Assembly (NCBI GenBank): GCA_963777775.1
Contig: CAVZRL010000009.1
Location: 1-64,000 of the forward strand
From: WHSW01 sp963777775
Lineage (GTDB): Bacteria > Actinomycetota > Thermoleophilia > Solirubrobacterales > 70-9
DNA length: 64,000 nt
Direction of reading: 5' to 3'
Shown here: positions 14,732-24,916 of the stretch, piece by piece
How the letters are laid out: every line of letters starts with the position of its first letter
Position numbering within the stretch: the stretch's first letter is position 1
Notes under the pieces: generated by a model
The model's input: only the letters and a program-made list of their open reading frames with translations
What the model was told of the DNA's origin: nothing
Database searches by the model: none
Translations under genes and position numbers: made by a program

Positions 14732-17155
14732 CTACCCGCCGCGGATCACCTTCACCGACTCGGCCGCGCGCTTGACCTGGCCCGGGCAGAAGGGCGGGTT
14801 GACCCACTGCTTCTCGGAGAACATCCGGGTCTGGTCGGCGTAGAACTCCGACTCGGGGTTGTCCGAGAGCGAGTAGGTGAGGATCGAGCGGTCCTTCGGG
14901 CAGCCGCCCTCGAAGCTGGTCACCATGACGAAGCTCGAGCCGTGGGTGATGTCGTCATAGCCGACCCCGGGCTCGAAGGTGGCGTCGATCGCGTTGAAGA
15001 CGCCCTGCCCGCCGAGCGCCGCCGTGGATCGGGATCCGCTCGCTGCCGCGAAGCTCGTAGTGGTAGTCGCCGTAGGGGGCGTCGAGCGGGATGCTGGAGC
15101 CGGTCAGGTCGGTGACCGCGTCGGCGAGCGCGGTGCCGACCGCGGGGTCGGAGGTGTCGAGCCCGTTCGGCGTGTTGACCGGGTCGGCGACGTCGAACGG
15201 GGTCGTGAACGGGATCGCGCCGAGGTTGATCAAAAAGCGCCGGAAGAGCAGCGCCCCGGTGCTGTCGAGGTTGACCCGCAGGTCCCAGCCCTCGAGCGCC
15301 GGGCAGGCGGCGCTGACGTCGACCGGCCCGCTCGAGCCGGTCAGGCTCGGGTTGGCGCGACAGAAGGCGGCCAGCTGGTCGCGCAGCAGCTCGCCGCCGT
15401 AGTGGCGGTTCTGGAACACCAGCCGGCGGACCTGGTTGCGGGTGAACAGGTCGCCCTTCATCCCGTCGGTGCCGGCGAGCCGGCCCTCGATCATCTTCAG
15501 CCCGAGGCGGGTGCGCAGCGAGCGGGTCGTGCCCTCGCTGCCGATGATCCGCGCGAAGCCCTCGAGCGGCTGCTCGGGGTTGGTCAGCCAGTAGGAGTCG
15601 TTGCCGTTGGCGACGTAGTCGCGGCGCTCGAGGTAGGGCTGCTGCGAGTCGCCCATGATCCCCTCGGCGGGCGAGTCGGCGTCGGTGGCGAGCGCGCACT
15701 CCGAGCGCGAGCCGTCGAGCAGCGGCAGGCCGAGGCCCGGGAAGGTGACCTGGCCGAGCGCTCCCGAGCAGCCGGTCGCCTTCTCGTTCGGGACGTTGGG
15801 GATCGAGCCGATGTCGGCATAAAGCGCCCGCCCCTTGGAGTCGGCGGCGATCGTGTTCACCCACGGGATCCCCTGGTACTTGCGCAGGATCGCGAGCAGG
15901 TCCTTGGTCGACTGGGCGCGGTTGGTCTCGAAGAAGTGGTTGAGGATGCGCATGTTGTTCGCGTTGGCGTCGAACAGCGCGTAGGCGGTGCTCGGCGTCC
16001 ATCCGAACAGCGACTGGCCCTGGATCGAGGTCGTCACCGGCCCGTAGCGGGTCCCGTACAGGGTCCGGCTCTCGGGCTGCGATCGAGCCGTCGGGCTGCT
16101 TGACCTCGACCGTGACCTCGTCGGCCTCCATCGCCACCGGCTCGCCGTCGACCAGGTAGCTGGTCGGGTCGCCCGGCGCCAGGGTGAGCTCGAAGGGCGT
16201 GAAGCGGAACGCGGTCGAGACCGTGTGGCTCCAGGCGAGCTTCTCGGTGTGGCCGATCAGGATCAGCGGGACGCCGAACAGGCTCGCCCCGGAGACGTTG
16301 ACCTTGCCCGGGATCACGAGGTGGGACTGATAGAAGCGCCGCGGGCCGTCCCAGGGGAAGTGCGGGTTGGCGAGCACGATCCCGCCGCCGGAGGCGGTCG
16401 CGTCGCTGCCCAGGCCCCAGGCGTTGGAGCCGATGTCGGCCGAGAGGTCGAGCGCCTCGCCGAGCTCGTCGACCCGCTCGCGCTCGGCCGGCGGTGACCT
16501 CGTCGGTCGCGGCCTCGGCGCGCGCGTAGGCCGCCGGGCGCGGCGCGGCGGCGGGCGGCTGGGCGCCGGCGATGCCGTCGATCGCGACCCCCGAGCTCGC
16601 GTAGAGCACCAGCTCGTAGAAGCGCCGGTAGACGTCCCACTTGGTGATCGGCCGCACCCAGGGCTCGCCGGCGCAGCGGGAGTCGGGGATGTTCTCGACC
16701 CCGGTCTCGGCCAGGTAGCGGTTATAGCCCTTGACGTAGCCGGCGACGCCCTGCTCGACCGCCGCCTTCGGCCCGGCGGGCGGCGGCTGGGCGATCAGCT
16801 CCTCGACGATCCCGCGGTCGCGGACCTGCTGGTAGAAGAGATCGCTGTCGAGGTTGGAAAAGCCCTCCGGGGTCTCGGCGTCGGGGCCGAACCAGCGCGA
16901 GCGCTCGGCGGCCGAGGTCAGATAGGTGTCGGCGATCGTGCAGATGTTGTCCTGCGCGAAGGCGTAGCCGTAGCCGAAGCCGATGCCCTTCCAGTTCTTC
17001 GCCTCGATCGTCGGCGTGCCGCCGGCGCTGCGGGTGATCTTCGCCTTCGGCGCCTTGGCGGCCGCCTCGGTCGCACCGGCGAGCGCCAGCACGAGCGCCA
17101 GCAACAGTCCGAGCCCTTGTGCAAGACGCCTGAGGTCCCTGCATCCGCGCGCCAA
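14732..17155 (-). CDS. penicillin-acylase-family (S45) hydrolase, three frameshifts
   Basis: An Ntn-hydrolase precursor of about 800 residues. The N-terminal secretory segment is GLGLLLALVLALAGATEAAA. The alpha chain includes FGYGYAFAQDNICTIAD. The cleavage site and nucleophilic Ser are in IGSNAWGLGSDATASGG near 16,425. The beta chain carries LANPHFPWDGPRRFYQSHL, GHTEKLAWSHTVSTA and PWVNTIAADSKGRALYADI. Such enzymes hydrolyse amide bonds of acyl side chains (penicillins, acyl-homoserine lactones); the substrate here is unknown. Frame changes lie near 16,490, 16,065 and 15,020, while flanking protein is fully conserved in each frame, so sequencing error is as likely as decay. The start is a TTG at 17155 and is uncertain. 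Confidence 0.75.
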
Positions 17156-17203
17156 CGTTAGCCGATCGCGGAGGCCTCCGGGACCACGCCCGGGGGCGCT
17201 CGC

Positions 17204-17674
17204 CTACCTGGGCTCGGGCCGCCCGACCCCGACCCGCAGTCCCTCGCGGCGCAGCTCGAAGGCGAGCAGGCGGGTGAGGTCGGCCTTGCCGAGCAGGGGC
17301 AGGCCGAGGCGCTTTCCGATCCGGAAGCCCCAGGCGGCCGGGAACGGGATCGGGATGTCGTAGCCGAGCCGGTGCACGTTGCCGTCGTCGCCCTCGAGCT
17401 CGAGCGCGACCGTCGAGCGGGTGAAGATCAGCCCGCGCGGGTCGCCGACCTCGGCCAGCCGGGCCTGCTGGCGATCGGACTTGACGAACCGCCGCGCGTC
17501 GGCGACCACCTCGCGCAGCTTGCGGTAGGCGACGCCGATCGCGACCAGCACCGCGATCCCGAACGCGATCAGCAGCAGCGGGATCACGACCAGGGCGTGC
17601 TCGCGGATATCGATCACCGCAAGCGCGATCCCCGCGACCAGCGAGACGACCCCGAGCGCGGCCAGGTACCGCAT
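17204..17674 (-). CDS. two-helix membrane protein, paralogue of the gene at 10438
   Basis: A 156-residue protein. Two N-terminal membrane helices (YLAALGVVSLVAGIALAVI and ALVVIPLLLIAFGIAVLVAI) are followed by a cytosolic domain VGDPRGLIFTRSTVALELE, PIPFPAAWGFRIGKRLGLPL and LRVGVGRPEPR. The domain matches the 106-residue protein at 10438-10758. Family unknown. It lies 12 bp downstream of the adenylate cyclase gene on the same strand, so it is probably co-transcribed with it. Confidence 0.7.
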   Translation of the reverse strand: MRYLAALGVVSLVAGIALAVIDIREHALVVIPLLLIAFGIAVLVAIGVAYRKLREVVADARRFVKSDRQQARLAEVGDPRGLIFTRSTVALELEGDDGNVHRLGYDIPIPFPAAWGFRIGKRLGLPLLGKADLTRLLAFELRREGLRVGVGRPEPR

Positions 17675-17686
17675 CAGCCGACCGTC

Positions 17687-19289
17687 TCAGAGCCGGATCC
17701 GCGGGCGACGCAGGCGCCGGCCCGGCGCCCGCCCCGCGGCCCGCGCCGCCTCGGGCCGCTCGGCGGTCGGGACGGCGAGCAGCGGCGCGAACAGCTCGAC
17801 CGGCTCGGCGATCCCCCTGAGCTCGACCTCGCCACGGCTCTCGGCCTCGATCTCGCCCGGTGCGCTCGAGCCGCTCCCGGGTCTCGCCGGTGAAGAGGAC
17901 GTCGTCGCCGGTCTCGCGCGTGTACTCCTCGACCCGCGCCGCGACGTTGACCGCGCCGCCGATGACGCTGTAGTTGAGCCGCCCGGCGCCCCCGATCGCG
18001 CCCGCGATCACGGTCCCGGTGTTGACCCCGACCCCGATCCGCAGGCCGTCGGCCGCGCCGCGGCGGTTGACCGCGACCGCGATCTCGCCGGCGGCGCGCA
18101 GCGCCCGGTCGGCGTGGTCGGCGAACGGCTGCGGCGCCCCGAAGACGGCGAGCAGGCCGTCGCCCTCGAACTTGTCGACGTGGCCGCCGTGGCGGGAGAC
18201 GACCGGCACGATCACCTCGAAGAGCTCGTTGAGCGAGGCGACGATCTGCTTCGGCGCCCGCTCGGCGGCGAACTCGCTGAACTCGCGCACGTCGCAGAAC
18301 AGGACGCTGACCTCGGCCTCGACCCCCTGCTCGTCAAAGCCCTCGGAGAGGATGTGCTCGGCGACCTCGCGGTCGAGGTAGGTGCCGAACGCCTCGCGCA
18401 AACGCTCGCGCTCGGCCAGTCCGGCGACCATCTCGTTGAAGCTCGCCGCCAGGTCGCCGAGCTCGTCGCCGGTGGTGACCGGGACCGAGACGTCATAGCG
18501 ACCCTCGCGCAGGGCGTCGACCGCGCGCTCGAGGTCGCGCACGGGCCGCAGGATCGACTTCGAGAGCATCACCGTGAGCTCGAGCGAGATCGTGGTCGCG
18601 ACCAGCAGCGCGATCAGCACGTCGAGCCCGAGGTTCGCTCCGCCGCCCCCGTCGGAGGTGAGCGCGGCGACGACCAGCCCGGTGATCAGGTTGATCAGCG
18701 GCAGCGAGACGAGCAGCTTGGTGCGCAGCGGCAGCGCCCAGAAGTCGGCCGACTTGGGCGGGCTCAGACAGGAGTTGATGTCGACGAGCACCGGCCGCAT
18801 CCCGGCCTCGACCGCGAGGTAGTGGAGCACCATCGCGTAGCCGATCGAGACCGCGGAGACGGCGAACAGCGGGATCAGCGACCAGCCGGTGAGGTCGAGG
18901 ATCACGACCCCGGCGATGCAGGAGGGGACCGCGGTCGCGACCACCGGGCCCGGCAGGTCGCGCTTGACCAGATGCAGCGGGATGCTGACCGCCGCCGCCC
19001 AGGCCCGCTCGGTCGCCTCCGGGCCGCGCTCGCCGCCGATCCAATCGCCGATCGTGCGCACCAGCGGCCGAGCGCGAAGCAGGGTGGCGATGATCGCCGC
19101 CTCGGTCAGCGCCAGGGTGATCCCGAGGATCAGCAGGTAGTCGCTGAGCGAGCCCTCGTAGTAGAAGGTGAGCAGGGCGAGGGTGCCGGCGACGATCACC
19201 AGCGCCGACTGCAGCTCGACGGCGAGGAAGGTGAACGGGTAGCGACGGCCAAGTCGCTCGTAGAGGCGCGTGATCGCGCCGATCGCCAT
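17687..19289 (-). CDS. membrane adenylate/guanylate cyclase with HAMP domain, one frameshift
   Basis: About 534 codons. The N-terminal half has about six membrane helices. A HAMP linker follows (RPVRDLERAVDALREGRYDV), then a class III cyclase domain with the metal-binding Asp residues in VLFCDVREFSEFAAE and FEGDGLLAVFGAPQ, and the transition-state Asn/Arg in GGAVNVAARVEEYT. The C-terminal part ELRGIAEPVELFAPL is typical of bacterial cyclases of this type. It would make cAMP (or cGMP) in response to a membrane signal. Near 17,860 a G pair has become a G triplet, shifting the last 55 codons; removing one G restores a perfect family match. A GAGAAT box lies 6 nt before the ATG. Confidence 0.85.
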
Positions 19290-19397
19290 GGTGCAATTCT
19301 CGCATCCCGCCAGGTCCCTATCTGTGACCTCCACGCGCCCGTCTGCGACCCGAGTCCCATTTTCAAGCTCTTCCCTAGCCTGCCCGATGAGGAATCA

Positions 19398-20276
19398 GTG
19401 GAGCGTTCGCTGCTGCCCGAAGAGACCCTGAACGGCGGCTTTCCCGAGCCGCCCGCGAGCGAGCCCGTGCGGGTGATCGCGGCGCGCCACGACGCCTGCG
19501 GCGCCGCGACGCGGGTCCGGCTGCCGGGCACGGTGCCCGCCCGCGCGGTGCGCCGGCTGCGCTGCGCCGGCTGCGAGCAGGCGTTCGAGACCGACGAGGT
19601 CGAGGAGATCGGACTCGCGGCTCCCTCGCGCGCGCTCCCGAGGTTCGCTCTCCCGAGGTTCGACCCCCAAGGGCGCGCCTGGCGCCTGGCGAGCATCCCG
19701 ATCGCCGCCGCGCTGGTGATCGCCGGGCTGCTGCTGCTGCAGGGCGGCGACGACGAGTCGGCCCCGCCCGCACCCGCCGACCAGGCCGCGAACGCCCCGG
19801 CGTCTTCGCCCGAGTCCGGCGGCGAGGGGCCGGCCGGCGGCCAACCCGAGCTCGTCCGCGGCTCGTCCTTCTCCCTCGCCCTGCCGGCCGGCTGGGAGCA
19901 GGTCGACCCCGAGAACGGCGCCACCTTCGCCGCGGTCGCCGGCGACGGCGGCGCCGACGCCACCCTGTGGATCGAGGAGGACCGGGGACTCAAGTTCCCG
20001 GCCTTCGTCACCCAGTCGCTGCGCCAGCTCGAGCAGCTCGCGGGCTCGGCCCGGGTGGTCGAGCGGGTGCCGGCGCCGACCCCCGAGGGCACGGTGGTGG
20101 TGCTCGCCGCGGACTCGCCGGCGGGTGAGCCGACCTACGAGGTCACCCTGCGCGCCGCCGGCCCCTATCGCTACTACCTGGCGACCAGCGTCGAGCCCGA
20201 CGCCTCGGCCGCCGCGGTCGAGGGCGCCGAGCTGATCGCCGGGTCGTTCACCCCCGAGGTCGGGGGTAGCCAATGA
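19398..20276 (+). CDS. zinc-ribbon, single-pass membrane protein with extracytoplasmic domain
   Basis: 292 residues from a GTG. The N-terminal zinc ribbon (HDACGAATRVRLPG ... LRCAGCEQAFE) carries three cysteines and a His. The membrane helix IPIAAALVIAGLLLLQ (about residues 99-114) is followed by a Pro/Ala-rich linker and a secreted domain SFSLALPAGWEQVDPE ... YEVTLRAAGPYRYYLATSV resembling PsbP/LpqN-like lipoprotein domains. Its role is unknown; it could transmit a signal across the membrane. The gene is divergent from the cyclase gene, and its stop overlaps the next ATG (ATGA). Confidence 0.65.
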   Translation: MERSLLPEETLNGGFPEPPASEPVRVIAARHDACGAATRVRLPGTVPARAVRRLRCAGCEQAFETDEVEEIGLAAPSRALPRFALPRFDPQGRAWRLASIPIAAALVIAGLLLLQGGDDESAPPAPADQAANAPASSPESGGEGPAGGQPELVRGSSFSLALPAGWEQVDPENGATFAAVAGDGGADATLWIEEDRGLKFPAFVTQSLRQLEQLAGSARVVERVPAPTPEGTVVVLAADSPAGEPTYEVTLRAAGPYRYYLATSVEPDASAAAVEGAELIAGSFTPEVGGSQ

Positions 20277-21034
20277 CGGGGCGCAGGCGAACCGTGCTGC
20301 TCGCGCTGCTCGCGGTGGCGGTGCCGCTGCCGGCGCTGGCGGCGTCGGAGGGCTCGCTGACCTCGAGCCCGGCCTCGCTCTCGGTCTCGACCTCGCTCGG
20401 CTCCTGCGGCCTCACGGGCTCGGAGATCGCCTGCTCGCTCAACGTCTCCTACAACTCGCTGCCCGGCGCGACCAGCTACTCGGCGACCGTGACCCGCGCC
20501 GACGGCTCGGTGGTCGACTACGGCGAGGTCGGCGCCGGGGGCACGACGCTCTGGGTCCCCTACGTCGGCTCGGGCACCTACAGCGTCCGGATCACCGCCT
20601 ACGGGGAGCCCGAGCAGCCCGAGGGCGAGAAGCCGGTGATCTCGACCGAGATCTCGGGCGCCGAGGCGGACGCCGAGGGCGGGCCGTCGAAGCCCGAGGA
20701 CGACGAGGAACCATCGGTCGAGGTCGACGCCGAGCCGGGCGGCGCCCTGCCCGAGCCGAGCATCGAGTCCGACGGCGCGGTCGAGGCCGAGCCCGAGTGC
20801 GCGCCGGCGACCCCCGAGCCGGCCCCGGTCGAGCCCGCGCCGGCGCCTGCGCCGCTGCCCGAGCCGCCGCCCGCCGACCTCGATCCCGAGAACCCCGACG
20901 AGGACGGCGACGGGATCGCCGACGAGCAGGAGCGACTCGACTACGACGCCGCGGTCGCCGCCCAGCAGGCCGCCGAGGCCGCCGCCGCGCCCGAGTCCGA
21001 CCCGGCCGCGCCGGCGCCGAGCGACTGCCCGTAG
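20273..21034 (+). CDS. secreted fibronectin-like protein with Pro/Glu-rich tail
   Basis: 253 residues. The signal peptide TVLLALLAVAVPLPALAASE is followed by a beta-sandwich-like segment (SYNSLPGATSYSATVTRADG ... GSGTYSVRITAYG), then an acidic Pro/Glu-rich stretch, a thrombospondin-3-like calcium motif DPENPDEDGDGIADEQE (about residues 203-219) and an Ala-rich end. It is translationally coupled to the zinc-ribbon protein through ATGA. Probably cell-wall or extracellular and calcium binding; function unknown. Confidence 0.65.
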   Translation: MTGRRRTVLLALLAVAVPLPALAASEGSLTSSPASLSVSTSLGSCGLTGSEIACSLNVSYNSLPGATSYSATVTRADGSVVDYGEVGAGGTTLWVPYVGSGTYSVRITAYGEPEQPEGEKPVISTEISGAEADAEGGPSKPEDDEEPSVEVDAEPGGALPEPSIESDGAVEAEPECAPATPEPAPVEPAPAPAPLPEPPPADLDPENPDEDGDGIADEQERLDYDAAVAAQQAAEAAAAPESDPAAPAPSDCP

Positions 21035-21085
21035 CGCGCCGGCGCCGCCGTGCGGTGATCGGCGGCGCGCGGCGATACTGACGGC

Positions 21086-22366
21086 GTGAAAACCGAGAGC
21101 CTGCTTCGCGAGCGCGACTTCGTGCTCGTCGCCGGGTCGATCGGCCTCTCGGCGCTCGGCGACTGGGTCGCGATCGTCGCGCTCGGGCTCGAGGTCAAGG
21201 AGCTGACCGATTCGGGGTTCGCGGTCGCGGCGCTCTGGATCTGCCTCTTCGGCCCCTCGGTCGCGGTGGCCGGGCATGCCGGGCTGCTGGTCGACCGCTT
21301 CGAGGCGACCCGGTTGCTGGCCGCGGTCTCGGCCGTCGGCGCGGTCGTCGCGCTGCTGCTCGGCCAGAGCACCGAGACGGCGCCGCTGCTGGCGCTGACC
21401 GCGCTGCTCGGGGTCGTCTTCGCGGTCGCCCAGCCGGCCGAGTTCGCGCTCGTGCCGCCGCTCGCCGGCCGCGCCCGGGTCCAGCAGGCGAACGGCCACG
21501 TCGAGACCGCCCGCTACATCGGCTTCGGGCTCGGGCCGGTGGCCGGCGCGCTGCTCTACGCCGCCGGCGGGCTCGAGCTGGCGATGATCGTCGACGCCGC
21601 GACCTTCGCCGCGGTCGCCTGCGCGGCGCTGGCGCTGCGGGTGCGGCGCGAGCCGGCCGCCGCCGAGGGCGAGACGCACCGGGCGCGCGACGGGATCACC
21701 TTCCTGCTCGGCGACCGGACCCTGTCGCTGGCGATGTACGTCGCCTTCGGCTCGCTGCTGTTCATGTCGGCGGTCTGGGTCGGTGAGCTGTTCTTCGTCG
21801 AGGACGTGCTCGGGCGCGGCGAGTTCGTCTACGGGCTGATGCTCTCGGTCTGGACCGTGGGCATGGCGCTCGGCGCGATGCTGCTCTCGCGCCGGGTCGC
21901 CGCCGGCGCCGTCGCCGCGACCGGGCTCGCCGCGGTCGCCGTCCAGGGCGCCGGCCTGGCGCTGCCGGCGCTTTGGCTCAGCCTCGGCTTCTACCTCGCC
22001 TGCTCGTTCATGGGCGGGCTCGCGCACGGGCTCAAGAACGTCATGTTTCGCAGCCTGATCCACGTCCGCGTGCCCGATCACCTGCACGGCCGCGCCTTCG
22101 CCGCCTACAACGCGATCCGCAACTCGGCCGAGCTCGGCGCCTTTGCCGCCGGCGGGCTTCTCGTCGCCACGATCGGCCCGCGCGGGACGCTCGCCTACGC
22201 GGGCGGGATCTCCGCCCTGGTCGGGGTGATCGGGCTGCTGGTCCTGGTCCGCCGCTACCACGGCTGGGTCCCGACCGGCCCGATCGGGCTCGCACGCGGC
22301 GCCGGCGGCGGCGCCGAGCCGCCGGGGCCGGGCCAGCCGGCGCCCGAGGTCGAAACCGCCGCTTAG
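21086..22366 (+). CDS. MFS exporter (EntS/MFS_3-like)
   Basis: 426 residues with about 12 membrane helices. It opens LLRERDFVLVAGSIGLSALG, with LLVDRFEATRLLAAVSAVGA as the loop 2-3 region and a second half restarting at LLGDRTLSLAMYVAFGSLL. The pattern is that of the transmembrane secretion effector/EntS group of the major facilitator superfamily, which exports small molecules by proton exchange. Substrate unknown. GTG start, 6 nt after GATACT, suggests a leaderless mRNA. Confidence 0.8.
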   Translation: MKTESLLRERDFVLVAGSIGLSALGDWVAIVALGLEVKELTDSGFAVAALWICLFGPSVAVAGHAGLLVDRFEATRLLAAVSAVGAVVALLLGQSTETAPLLALTALLGVVFAVAQPAEFALVPPLAGRARVQQANGHVETARYIGFGLGPVAGALLYAAGGLELAMIVDAATFAAVACAALALRVRREPAAAEGETHRARDGITFLLGDRTLSLAMYVAFGSLLFMSAVWVGELFFVEDVLGRGEFVYGLMLSVWTVGMALGAMLLSRRVAAGAVAATGLAAVAVQGAGLALPALWLSLGFYLACSFMGGLAHGLKNVMFRSLIHVRVPDHLHGRAFAAYNAIRNSAELGAFAAGGLLVATIGPRGTLAYAGGISALVGVIGLLVLVRRYHGWVPTGPIGLARGAGGGAEPPGPGQPAPEVETAA

Positions 22367-22442
22367 GTGCGCGGACGCGGGGTAGGGGTTGATGTGAACC
22401 AACGCGTCGGCTCGAGCTTCAGCGGCGCAGAGAGGAGCGAGC

Positions 22443-22814
22443 ATGGGACAGCCGGTCGTCCACTTTGAGGTCATCGCCCAGGACCCGGAAAAGCTGCATG
22501 GCTACTACTCCGAGCTGTTCGGCTGGGAGATAGACGCCGACAACCCGGTCAACTACGGGATCGTCGCCCGCGATGCGAACACGAACGCCGACGGGATCGG
22601 GATCGGCGGCGGGGTCGGAGCGGGTCCCGAGGGCTATGAGGGCCACAGCACCTTCTACGTCGAGGTGCCCGACGTCGAGGCCGCGCTGGCCAAGGCCGAG
22701 AGCCTCGGCGGGTCGCGGATGATGGGACCCGAGACGGTCATGGAGACGGTCGAGATCGGGCTCTTTCACGATCCCGAGGGCCACCTGGTCGGAGTCGTAA
22801 AGACCGCGTCCTGA
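22443..22814 (+). CDS. VOC-family (glyoxalase/dioxygenase-fold) protein
   Basis: 123 residues, a single VOC domain of two beta-alpha-beta-beta-beta units: PVVHFEVIAQDPEKLHGYYS, LFGWEIDADNPVNYG, STFYVEVPDVEAALAKAESL and IGLFHDPEGHLVGVV. Metal-ligand positions His/Glu are plausible (HFEV, FYVEV, GHLVG). Members include resistance proteins and putative glyoxalases; the substrate is unknown. The leader carries a GAGAGGAGCGAG ribosome site, unlike many leaderless neighbours. Confidence 0.8.
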   Translation: MGQPVVHFEVIAQDPEKLHGYYSELFGWEIDADNPVNYGIVARDANTNADGIGIGGGVGAGPEGYEGHSTFYVEVPDVEAALAKAESLGGSRMMGPETVMETVEIGLFHDPEGHLVGVVKTAS

Positions 22815-22857
22815 GGCGCCCGGGCGGGCGGCGCAGGACCCCGGCTACGATGCCGAC

Positions 22858-24343
22858 ATGAGCACCGCGACCGCCGAGGCGCTCTCCGACGCCGCCCGCG
22901 CCTTCATCGACGAGGGCCCGCTCGAGCTGCTGATCGGCGGCGAGCGCTGCGCGGCGGCGGACGGGCGCAGCTTCGAGAGCATCGACCCGGCGACCGGGGA
23001 GCCGATCGTCGCCGTCGCCCACGCCGGCGCCGCCGACGTCGACCGGGCGGTCGGCGCCGCCCGCGAGGCGTTCGAGGGGCCGCTGCGCAAGGTCTCGCCC
23101 TCGAAGCGGGCCGGGATGATCTACACGCTCGCCGAGCTGATCAAGGCCAACGGCGCCCAGCTCTCCGAGCTCGAGTCGCTCGACAACGGCAAGCCGCTGG
23201 CCGCGGCGCAGGGCGACATCGCCGCCTCGATCGGCCACCTGCGCTACTACGCGGGCTGGCCGACCAAGATCGAGGGCGAGACGCTCCCGGTCTCGCGCCC
23301 GAACCTGTTCTGCTACACGCTGCGCGAGCCGGTCGGGGTCTGCGCGCAGATCGTGCCCTGGAACTTCCCGCTGCTGATGGCGGTCTGGAAGATCGCCCCG
23401 GCGCTCGCGACCGGCTGCTCACTGGTCCTGAAGCCGGCCGAGCAGACGCCGCTGACCGCGCTGCGGCTCGGCGAGCTGGCGCTCGAGGCCGGATTCCCCG
23501 AGGGGACCGTCAACGTGCTGACCGGCGACGGCGAGACCGGTGCGGCGCTGGTCGACCACGACGACGTCGACAAGGTCGCGTTCACCGGCTCAACCGCGGT
23601 CGGGCGCGAGATCGGCGCCAAGTGCGGCCGGGCGCTGAAGCGGGTGACGCTCGAGCTCGGCGGCAAGAGCCCGAACATCATCCTCGGAGACGCCGACCTC
23701 GAGGCGGCGGTCAAGGGCTCCTTCCTCGGCATCTACGAGAACTCGGGCCAGGCCTGCAACGCGGCCTCGCGGCTCTTCGTGCAGGCGGGGATCTTCGACC
23801 AGGTGGTCGAGCGGCTGGCGGAGTTCGCGCGCGCGGCGAAGGTCGGGCCCGGCCTCGACCCCGAGTCGGAGTTCGGGCCGCTGATCTCCGAGGAGCAGTT
23901 CGGGCGGGTGACCGGCTACATCGACTCCGGGATCGCCGAGCGGCGCCGAACCGGTCGCCGGCGGCAGGCCCGAGGACGGCAACGGCGGCTACTTCGTCGA
24001 GCCGACCGTGTTCACCGGGGTCACCGACGAGATGCGGATCGCCCGCGAGGAGATCTTCGGCCCGGTGCTCGTCGCCCAGCCGTTCGAGGATCTGGAGGAG
24101 ATCGCCCGGCGCGCCAACGACACCGAGTACGGGCTCGCCGCCGGGGTCTGGACCCGCGACGTCTCCAACGCCCACAAGCTCGCCGCGCTGCTGCGCGCCG
24201 GCTCGGTCTACATCAACACCTGGGGCGTCGGCGACGTCTCGGTCCCGTTCGGCGGCTACAAGGCGTCGGGGATCGGCCGCGAGAAGGGCCGCCACAACCT
24301 CGACGCCTATCTGGAGACGAAGTCGGTCTTCACCCAGCTCTAG
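22858..24343 (+). CDS. NAD(P)-dependent aldehyde dehydrogenase, one frameshift
   Basis: About 495 codons. Landmarks: VPWNFPLLMAVWKIAPALA and KPAEQTPLTALRLGELALEA (cofactor binding), FTGSTAVGREIG, the general-base Glu in TLELGGKSPNIILGDADL, the nucleophilic Cys in NSGQACNAASRLFVQ, and EIFGPVLVAQPFEDLEE near the end. It oxidises an aldehyde to an acid; specificity is not clear. At 23,945-23,955 the expected GAGGGCGGC reads GAGCGGC, two bases short, and the last 130 codons continue in the next frame without damage. TACGAT lies 6 nt before the ATG. Its stop shares a CTAG with the convergent cupin gene. Confidence 0.88.
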
Positions 24344-24885
24344 GCCTGCTCCAGCGGCGGGAACGTGAGCCCGTGCTCCGCGGCGATCCGTGCCGTCGCC
24401 TCCATGTCGAACTCGATCCCGTAGCGGGCGCTCAGGTCGGCCATCACCTCGTCGGTCGGTGGGCCTTCGACGCTACCCAGCTCCTCGAAGAAGTGCTCGA
24501 AGCCGCCCGGCGCGATGATCTCCAGGATCCGGCAGGGCTCGTCGCCCGCGTTCCAGAACGTATGCCACTGGTCGCGCGGCTTGAAGGCGAGGTCGCCTGC
24601 GTCCGCATAGATCACCTCGTCGCCGAGCAGCGCCCCCATCCGCCCCTCGAGCACGAAGCTGTACTCGTCCTCGCGCGAGTGCCTGTGGAGCGGCGCGCAG
24701 AGATAGCGCGGCCGGATCGGGTGCTCGACCAGCGAGAAGCCGCCGCCGGACTCCTCGGTCCAGATCATGAAGCGGACGCCAACGCCCGGCAGGTCGACGT
24801 AGCGGCCCTCGTCGGGGCCGAGCTTGCGGGGACCTTGCGACGCGTCGAAGCGGCGGAGTGCTTCGGTGATCGGGGTGCTGGACAT
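24340..24885 (-). CDS. cupin-domain protein
   Basis: 181 residues with a single cupin barrel. Motif 1 is PLHRHSREDEYSFVLEGRMG (two His, a Glu and a distant His for metal), and motif 2 is PRDQWHTFWNAGDEP. Such proteins range from dioxygenases to sugar-binding regulators; I cannot choose. The start has a textbook AAAGGAG six nt upstream, in contrast to the leaderless neighbours. The stop overlaps the aldehyde dehydrogenase stop in CTAG. Confidence 0.8.
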   Translation of the reverse strand: MSSTPITEALRRFDASQGPRKLGPDEGRYVDLPGVGVRFMIWTEESGGGFSLVEHPIRPRYLCAPLHRHSREDEYSFVLEGRMGALLGDEVIYADAGDLAFKPRDQWHTFWNAGDEPCRILEIIAPGGFEHFFEELGSVEGPPTDEVMADLSARYGIEFDMEATARIAAEHGLTFPPLEQA

Positions 24886-24916
24886 TGGGTTGCTCCTTTC
24901 GTTGACGGCTGAGCAG

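Noticed and set aside
17687..17870. Separate small gene at the end of the cyclase
   Set aside because: The sequence is the normal C-terminus of the cyclase family and rejoins perfectly if one G is removed.
18114..19397. Upstream extension of the zinc-ribbon protein frame to 18114
   Set aside because: That part is antisense to the cyclase gene and lacks any motif; the real start is near 19398.
23945..24343. Programmed ribosomal frameshift in aldehyde dehydrogenase
   Set aside because: No slippery heptamer, stem-loop or internal ribosome site is visible; loss of two bases in a G run is simpler.
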